Shown piece after piece: positions 60,301 through 64,000 of a stretch of DNA of 64,000 nt. Location: positions 68,184,879 to 68,248,878 of the forward strand of contig NC_079505.1 in assembly GCF_030052815.1 (NCBI RefSeq), written 5' to 3'. The stretch's first letter is position 1. Every line of letters starts with the position of its first letter. A program made the translations under genes and the position numbers. Below the pieces are notes generated by a model that worked only from the letters and a program-made list of their open reading frames with translations, was not told the DNA's origin and searched no databases. The stretch comes from Hevea brasiliensis. Its lineage: Eukaryota; Streptophyta; Magnoliopsida; Malpighiales; Euphorbiaceae.

Positions 60301-60929
60301 GTTGTGACTTAAATACTTGCAGGCTAAAGCATCTATAAGTGATTCTGCATGCGAATGTTTTATCTTAGCAGCCATACAAAGCTTTAGCTTGTAAAAGCAA
60401 ACTAATAAACTTCAAAATGCCACACTATTAACTAATATATGTACAAGAACTCCCACTACATATATAATATAAAAGAATTCTAAAATATTCTTCTCAGATG
60501 TTTCTTAGATTTGTCATTTGAGTTCAACTGATATCCTAGTTTATAGAATTATGGAACTTCAGAAACAAACTAAATTGACCTCGTCTAACCTGCATACGTG
60601 TGGAGATAAGTTAATGCATGTGCCACATCGATGGATATTTCAAGCCTTTGATTAAAGTCTAGAATTTTTCCACGCTGACCTGCAGAGACTTACAACAAGA
60701 CCATTAGTATAAAGGTTATTGTCCAGATTGAAATTTCTTATGATCTTATTTACATAAGCTTACCGTCCAAATGTTCTCTTAGACTACCATTTGGCACATA
60801 CTCTGTAATAATAAGACGCTCATTTCCTTGATCAACAAAACCAAGTAACTTCACCAGATTCCGATGATCAATTTTTGCTAGAAGCTCAACTTCACTGCTG
60901 AATTCAGTTTGCAATTTCTCATAGTGTTC
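48191..60929 (-). CDS. Calmodulin-binding receptor-like cytoplasmic kinase (CRCK3-like), 3' exons
   Basis: Minus-strand exons 60929-60764, 60679-60590, 49981-49683 and 48400-48191 (TAA 48193-48191) join in frame to 254 residues, the C-terminal two thirds of a protein kinase. Seen in order: '[20 protein letters not shown]' (alpha-C Glu region), '[16 protein letters not shown]' (hinge), [13 protein letters not shown] (RD-type catalytic loop, Asp at partial residue 93), [29 protein letters not shown], and a tail with QLWAIRADY typical of the CRCK family. The ATP-binding loop, the VAIK lysine and the N-terminal calmodulin-binding region must lie right of the window. Introns are 84, 10,608 and 1,282 bp; all splice GT-AG. 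All critical kinase residues seen are intact, so the gene is probably functional, with stress or calcium signalling as the family's known role. Confidence 0.88.
48401..49682 (-). other. Last intron of the kinase gene
   Basis: Donor GTAAGC and acceptor GTGCAG on the minus strand. It contains unremarkable AT-rich sequence, with no nested gene or TE terminus that I can support. Confidence 0.75.
49982..51682 (-). other. Kinase giant intron, left part: minor repeats
   Basis: No gene. At 50868-51010 a ~49-bp unit ('gtaaattgcaggagttgaaaa', then 'tgcaaattacttgtattgaaa', minor changes) is repeated about two and a half times. At 51380-51520 'ccacgttgca(g)taa(t)tg'-like phrases recur three times. Together with the surrounding AG-rich stretch this could be an old LTR element, but I cannot find its ends. 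Confidence 0.5.
51683..52637. mobile_element. Foldback (MULE-type MITE) with near full-length inverted arms
   Basis: Begins GGGAATTTTTCCGTACAGG and ends with its reverse complement. It is flanked by a perfect 9-bp duplication ATTATTTGG (51674-51682 and 52638-52646), the size expected for Mutator-like elements. The arms (about 51683-52130 and 52190-52637) match over essentially their whole length at high identity. The right arm has an extra ~65 bp near 52245-52310, and the loop is short. Each arm contains five small palindromes of the AACGCTA...TAGCGTT type. No protein is encoded, so it needs a transposase in trans. Confidence 0.88.
52647..54029 (-). other. Kinase giant intron, no feature seen
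   Basis: Ordinary intronic sequence of mixed composition. No supported gene, repeat or TE terminus; a T-run lies near 52893-52908. Confidence 0.55.
54345..56389 (+). pseudogene. RTE LINE endonuclease and reverse transcriptase (copy C)
   Basis: Endonuclease blocks: '[18 protein letters not shown]', a stop near 54452, then '[20 protein letters not shown]', '[17 protein letters not shown]' and '[19 protein letters not shown]'. The second Gly of the usual GGDLN is Arg. RT blocks: '[19 protein letters not shown]' and '[18 protein letters not shown]'. The catalytic FADDI block reads 'FANDI' just before the hAT insertion at 56390, so a catalytic Asp has changed. Stops occur at about 55240, 55445 and 55755. 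Confidence 0.85.
56390..57628. mobile_element. Non-autonomous hAT-type DNA transposon (1239 bp)
   Basis: Ends are CAGTGTTATCAAGGCG and, inverted, CAGTGTTATTAAAGGCG. An 8-bp duplication AATAGATG flanks it (56382-56389 and 57629-57636), the hAT hallmark. Subterminal regions are GC-rich with repeated GGCGAGGCGAG motifs (56440-56480 and 57485-57600). The interior has AT-rich 'caaattaacaa' repeats (56540-56960), then GAA and GA microsatellites (57140-57340). It interrupts RTE copy C; other RTE copies are continuous at this point. No transposase is encoded; long frames through the GA/GAA tracts are low-complexity artefacts. Confidence 0.9.
57130..57340. repeat. (GAA)n and (GA)n microsatellites inside the hAT element
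   Basis: Two GAA arrays (about 57143-57183 and 57259-57292) sit in a duplicated ~115-bp context ('agaggaggagaggacaagg' followed by A-run, GGGTTTCC and 'gtgtcagaaaa'). A pure GA run follows at 57296-57339. Confidence 0.9.
57640..58415 (+). pseudogene. RTE LINE C-terminal domain and 3' tail (copy C)
   Basis: Resumes the LINE after the hAT element. It has a long intact frame 57729-58394 with '[20 protein letters not shown]', '[19 protein letters not shown]', '[11 protein letters not shown]' and '[18 protein letters not shown]', the RTE C-terminal region, ending 'HIADPKFLG'. The stop is followed by the GTTGAGTTGAGTT tail. Confidence 0.88.
58416..60225 (-). mobile_element. Short minus-strand LTR element, non-autonomous, one LTR truncated
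   Basis: The right LTR, read on the minus strand, is 60225-59852: it starts TGCAGAATAGGAAG, ends TTCTACA, and contains a TATAAATAAAGC promoter-like block. Next to it is TGGTATCAATGCC (59845-59833), resembling an initiator-Met primer site. At the other end 58416-58466 repeats the LTR start (TGCAGAATATGAAG, TTTATTTAGGAATTTTA) before the RTE tail cuts it off; a purine-rich ATGGGAGAATAA lies beside it. The 1.35-kb interior has a minus-strand Glu/Lys/Ser-rich frame (58920-58558) of no recognised family. No pol genes are present. Confidence 0.6.
58558..58920 (-). CDS. Hypothetical Glu/Lys-rich ORF in the short LTR element
   Basis: A 120-codon minus-strand frame beginning [13 protein letters not shown] and continuing with a Glu/Ser/Val-rich middle ('[17 protein letters not shown]'). 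It lies in the element's interior and reads in the element's direction. It shows no gag, zinc or catalytic motif that I recognise and may be a remnant. Confidence 0.3.
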   Translation of the reverse strand: MMLKMNKKKNSKSSLKMRMRNKKVQSGETKLKEYEIKESEDSSLEHSYVEEPIPEQEVDKTVQAKLEEDILGNEEDSMKKSMKIEDPVELKGILTIVLINFINLDVSKSTNFFNSILLLS

Positions 60930-61630
60930 CTATACAATGTTTTCTCATCAACCAACAAAAGAGGCTTAAGAAAATAAAATGACTAATTTACAGATCCAGT
61001 GATGGGAAGATAAAATGAATTATCTAAACACTCAAGCCACCTTTAACATTCATGAACAATAAAGCCAACTCAAAAAAGAGAGAAGGAAGAAAAGTGGGGG
61101 GGGGGGGGGGGGGTGTGGGGTGCAGGAAGCGAATTTAACATGCACGCACACATGGGCTAGGTTCGCATTGTTGTTTGAACTGTTGTTTAGAAAAGCAGCA
61201 CCTTAAATATGGTAATTACATGCTACTAAAATTTATTTTTAAGTGAAATTTGATTTGTTTTGGTCATAAAATCTCTAAAATAGCTAACCAGCACTTTTAA
61301 ACCACTTTTTCAACAGCATCTAGAATGTCGCTTTTCCAAAAATAAAAACAGCTTTTGTCGCTCCAAAACACAATGCCAAATTGACCCTAAATGTGTGTCC
61401 TTGTCAACTCAAAATAAGTCCTTACAAAATAAAAACAATGTTCCCAATTAGATATTTTTCCTCAATTATACCCGATTTAGAGATAAATTTGCAGAAAAGC
61501 CTAGGGCCACATCATCCATTTTCACTACCTTATCCCACATTACTAGGACCATGCTAACATTATTCATTTTTCTACGCTACGCTTGAAGCTCTTCCTTTTC
61601 TTTTTTTTTTTAAAGATTTGATTGTCTAGA
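60930..61630 (-). other. Kinase intron upstream of the first visible exon
   Basis: Acceptor TTGTATAG lies directly right of 60929. The sequence has no supported gene. It includes an 18-base run of G at 61096-61113 followed by TGTGGGG, and a T-run at 61600-61611 next to the RTE start. Confidence 0.6.
61096..61113 (+). repeat. Poly(G) run, 18 bases
   Basis: Eighteen consecutive G, then TGTGGGG. Rare in an AT-rich plant intron. On the kinase's sense (minus) strand it is a C-run. Confidence 0.9.
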
Positions 61631-62055
61631 AAAACTCCCCCTAAATAGTTTGTGTTTAGTCGGTCCCAAGCTCGGATAAAGGAGGAGGGTTGCGATAGGT
61701 GATAACTAGCGTAAAAATTTCATCACATCTCATGATATTGATTCTTACGATATAAACGTTGGGGCGTCCTCTACTTACGACGCGTTATATCAGAGTCCGG
61801 GTGTGGTGTGAAATATGCAAGCGTGTTGGGTGTTCGCCGAAATCAACGCGTCATACCGACTCCCGGGTGTAATGTTAAATGAGCAAGAGTTCCCACATCA
61901 TGAATGGGTGTGGGTAAAGAAATTAATCCATAGAACAGATAGTAGAACGGATAGTGGAACAAAATATAAGATAGGCATAGAGAACGATAGAAGATATCAT
62001 AGAAAGAGATCAATTAGGAAGGAACAGGATAGGAGGAGAATCAAAGTTGGTATTT

Positions 62056-63000
62056 GGAATATTGGATCACTTACAGGAAAATTAATGGAGCTTGTGAATA
62101 CCTTGTAAAGGAGAATGATGAATATTGCTTGCATTCAGGAGACTAAATTGATAGGAGAGAAAAGCAAGGAAGTGGATAATCCAGGATACAAACTGTGGTT
62201 TACCGGAAAGGAGAAAAACAAGAACGGAGTGGGCATAATTATATATATGATATTGAAAGATGCCGTAATAGCTGTGAAAAGAGTAAACGATAGAATTATA
62301 CTAATAAAGCTAGTACTAGAAGGAGAAACAATAAATGTAGTTAGTACTTATGCCCCACAAATAGGACTAGATAGTGAGAGTAAACAAAAATTTTTGGAAG
62401 ATATGGATGATCTAATGCAAAGCATACCGATATGTTCTCATCGGTGGAGATTTGAATGGACATACAGGAGGTGATAGGTAAGGTTATGAGAATGTTCATG
62501 GAAGGTTTGGTTTTGGTAGCCGAAATGAGGAAGAGAAAAGCATTTTGGATTTTGCAATGGTGTACGAACTAATGCTAACAAATACCTACTTTGTAAAAAG
62601 GGAGTCGCACTTAGTGACTTTCAAAAGTGAACAACATAAAAGCCAAACTGACTTCCTCTTAACCAGGAAGACAAATAAAGCTCTATGCAAGGATTGCAAG
62701 ATTATTCCGGGAGAGGCTTTAACAAGTCAACATCGATTAGTGGTCTTAGATGTCAAGTTTAGGAATAATTCAAGTAAGGTTAGGAGAAATATGATAGCTC
62801 GAACAAAGTGGTGGGAGTTTAAAAGAGTAAAGCAAGTGAAGTTCAAAAATAAGCTTCTCGAGTCTGAAGCATGGAAGTTGGATGTAGAGGCTAATGATAT
62901 ATGGATACAGATGACATCAAAGATTAGAGAAGTAACTAGAAAAGTACTTGGAGAGTTTAGAGGATATAGACTACCCTCAAAAGAGATGGGAAGAAATATA
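62056..63000 (+). pseudogene. RTE LINE endonuclease domain (copy D)
   Basis: Blocks: '[16 protein letters not shown]', a stop near 62106, '[18 protein letters not shown]', 'VVSTYAPQIGLDSESKQKF', a frameshift near 62430, 'IGGDLNGH' and '[20 protein letters not shown]'. The order and spacing equal copy C. The catalytic Glu (QETK) and the DLN block are recognisable, but stops and shifts prevent translation. Confidence 0.85.
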
Positions 63001-63009
63001 GAGATGGGA

Positions 63010-64000
63010 AGAAAGATTTACATATAGTTTTTATCGATTTGGAGAACGCTTATGATAGTGTTCCAAGAGATATCTTATGGAGAGTGTTAGAACAAAAGGG
63101 GATATCTATTAGTACATACAAGTGTTAAAAGATATGTATGAAAGAGCAACTACTATTGTGCGCACAGTGGGAGGGGATACAAGAGATTTTCCTATCTCAG
63201 TTGGATTACACCAAGGTTCAGCTGTGAGCCGTTACCTTTTTACATTAATTCTAGATGATTTGACAAAACATTTACAAAAGAGTATCCCTTGGTGCATATA
63301 TTTGCGGATGATATAGTTCTGATAAATGAGACGCGAGAATGAGTCAATAGAAAGCTAGAACTTTGAAGAAGTACTCTAGAGTCAAAGGGCTTTAAGTTAA
63401 ATAGAACGAACAAAATACATACATTGTAAGTTCAGTGAAGGCCGAACCGGTGATAGGGAAGAAGTTAGTTTGGATGGAGTGGTATTGCCCTAAAGTAATC
63501 ACTTTAAATATATCGGCTTAATCCTGCAAATAGATGGGGGATGTGAGGAGGATGTTAGTCATAGGATTAAAGCCGGATGGTTGAATTGGAAACGTTCCAC
63601 GAGAGTTTTATGCGATCGCAAGATTCCCAATAAGTTGAAAGGAAAATTTTACCGTACAGCCATACGATCGGCTATGTTATATGGTAGTGAGTATTGGGCA
63701 ATGAAGGAGCCGTATGTGTCTAAGATGAGAGTTGCGGATATGAGAATGTTAAGATGGATGAGTAGCCATACTAGACTAGATAAAGTCCGTAATGAGAGTA
63801 TTAGAGAAAAGGTAGGAGTGGTGTCAATTGAGGATAAGTTGAGAGAAGGGAGATTGAGGTGATTTGGTCATGTGAAGCATAGACATACGAAGGCTCCAGT
63901 TAGACAAGTAGAGCACATTGGGTTAGAGGATAAAAAGAAAAGAAGGGGTAGATCTAAAACTGACTTGGAGGAGAGTAGTATAACATGACTTAAAAGCATT
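63010..64000 (+). pseudogene. RTE LINE reverse transcriptase, C-terminal half (copy D)
   Basis: Starts inside the RT at 'VFIDLENAYDSVPRDI' (about 63025) and continues with 'GDTRDFPISVGLHQGSAVS' and a FADDI-like block at about 63301 reached by a frameshift. The C-terminal segment 63581-63862 ('MLYGSEYWAMKEPYVSKMRV') and beyond follows. There is a stop after 'REGRLR' at 63862 and the window ends inside the domain. Confidence 0.85.

Larger units (their letters stand above)
61631..64000 (+). mobile_element. RTE-type LINE with a large internal deletion (copy D), runs off window
   Basis: The 5' leader from about 61631 ('ctaaatagtttgtgtttag') matches copy B, so this copy has a complete 5' end. It lies antisense to the kinase gene in an upstream intron. 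Compared with copy C it lacks roughly 0.8 kb between about 62985 and 63010, joining the endonuclease end to the RT core. The 3' end is beyond 64000. Confidence 0.88.

Overview
This is a plant nuclear window, very AT-rich between genes, with two intron-containing host genes and a dense load of nested transposable elements. The gene families (a plant vacuolar CLC and a calmodulin-binding receptor-like cytoplasmic kinase), the Ogre/Tat Ty3-gypsy element, the plant RTE-type LINEs and the (TA)n repeats point to a dicot tree or shrub. A Euphorbiaceae-like genome is my guess from the repeat style only. I see no prokaryotic, organellar or CRISPR sequence.

Layout. 1-21946: a long terminal repeat of an LTR element (family here called LTR-X), split by a 19.5-kb Ogre-type element (1541-21044, target duplication ATAAC). 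The Ogre copy has a truncated 5' LTR, ORF1, gag, protease with a G-patch, an intron, RT-RNaseH-second RNaseH-integrase, a 3' array of six hairpins, 60-bp tandem repeats, a polypurine tract and a complete 5.9-kb 3' LTR. That LTR carries an antisense gene with its own TATA box. Its sense frames are broken by many stops and frameshifts. 21947-23260: the minus-strand RTE LINE into which LTR-X inserted. 23261-29040: AT-rich sequence with one TRIM mini-retroelement (25414-25865). 29262-34106: a seven-exon CLC anion transporter gene of the CLC-c/CLC-g type, with alanine at the gating-glutamate position and one GC-AG intron. 34931-36010: 3' end of a minus-strand L1 LINE. 36466-42731: a full-length RTE LINE with a 14-bp target duplication, split by a 3183-bp solo LTR-X. 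42746-48080: AT-rich sequence holding a 1.5-kb direct duplication. 48191-60929: the last four exons of a calmodulin-binding receptor-like cytoplasmic kinase on the minus strand. Its 10.6-kb intron contains a Mutator-type foldback element (51683-52637), an RTE LINE with a nested hAT-type element (56390-57628, 8-bp target duplication) and a short minus-strand LTR element. 61631-64000: another RTE LINE, upstream of the known kinase exons; the rest of the kinase gene must lie to the right of the window.

The two host genes are independent single genes and do not form a functional cluster. The signals least explained by standard annotation are the Ogre hairpin array, whose stems co-vary while an AAAA bulge and a CCC-loop-GGG core persist; the near-complete foldback in the kinase intron with an array of AACGCTA-type mini-palindromes; and the antisense transcription units in the Ogre LTR.
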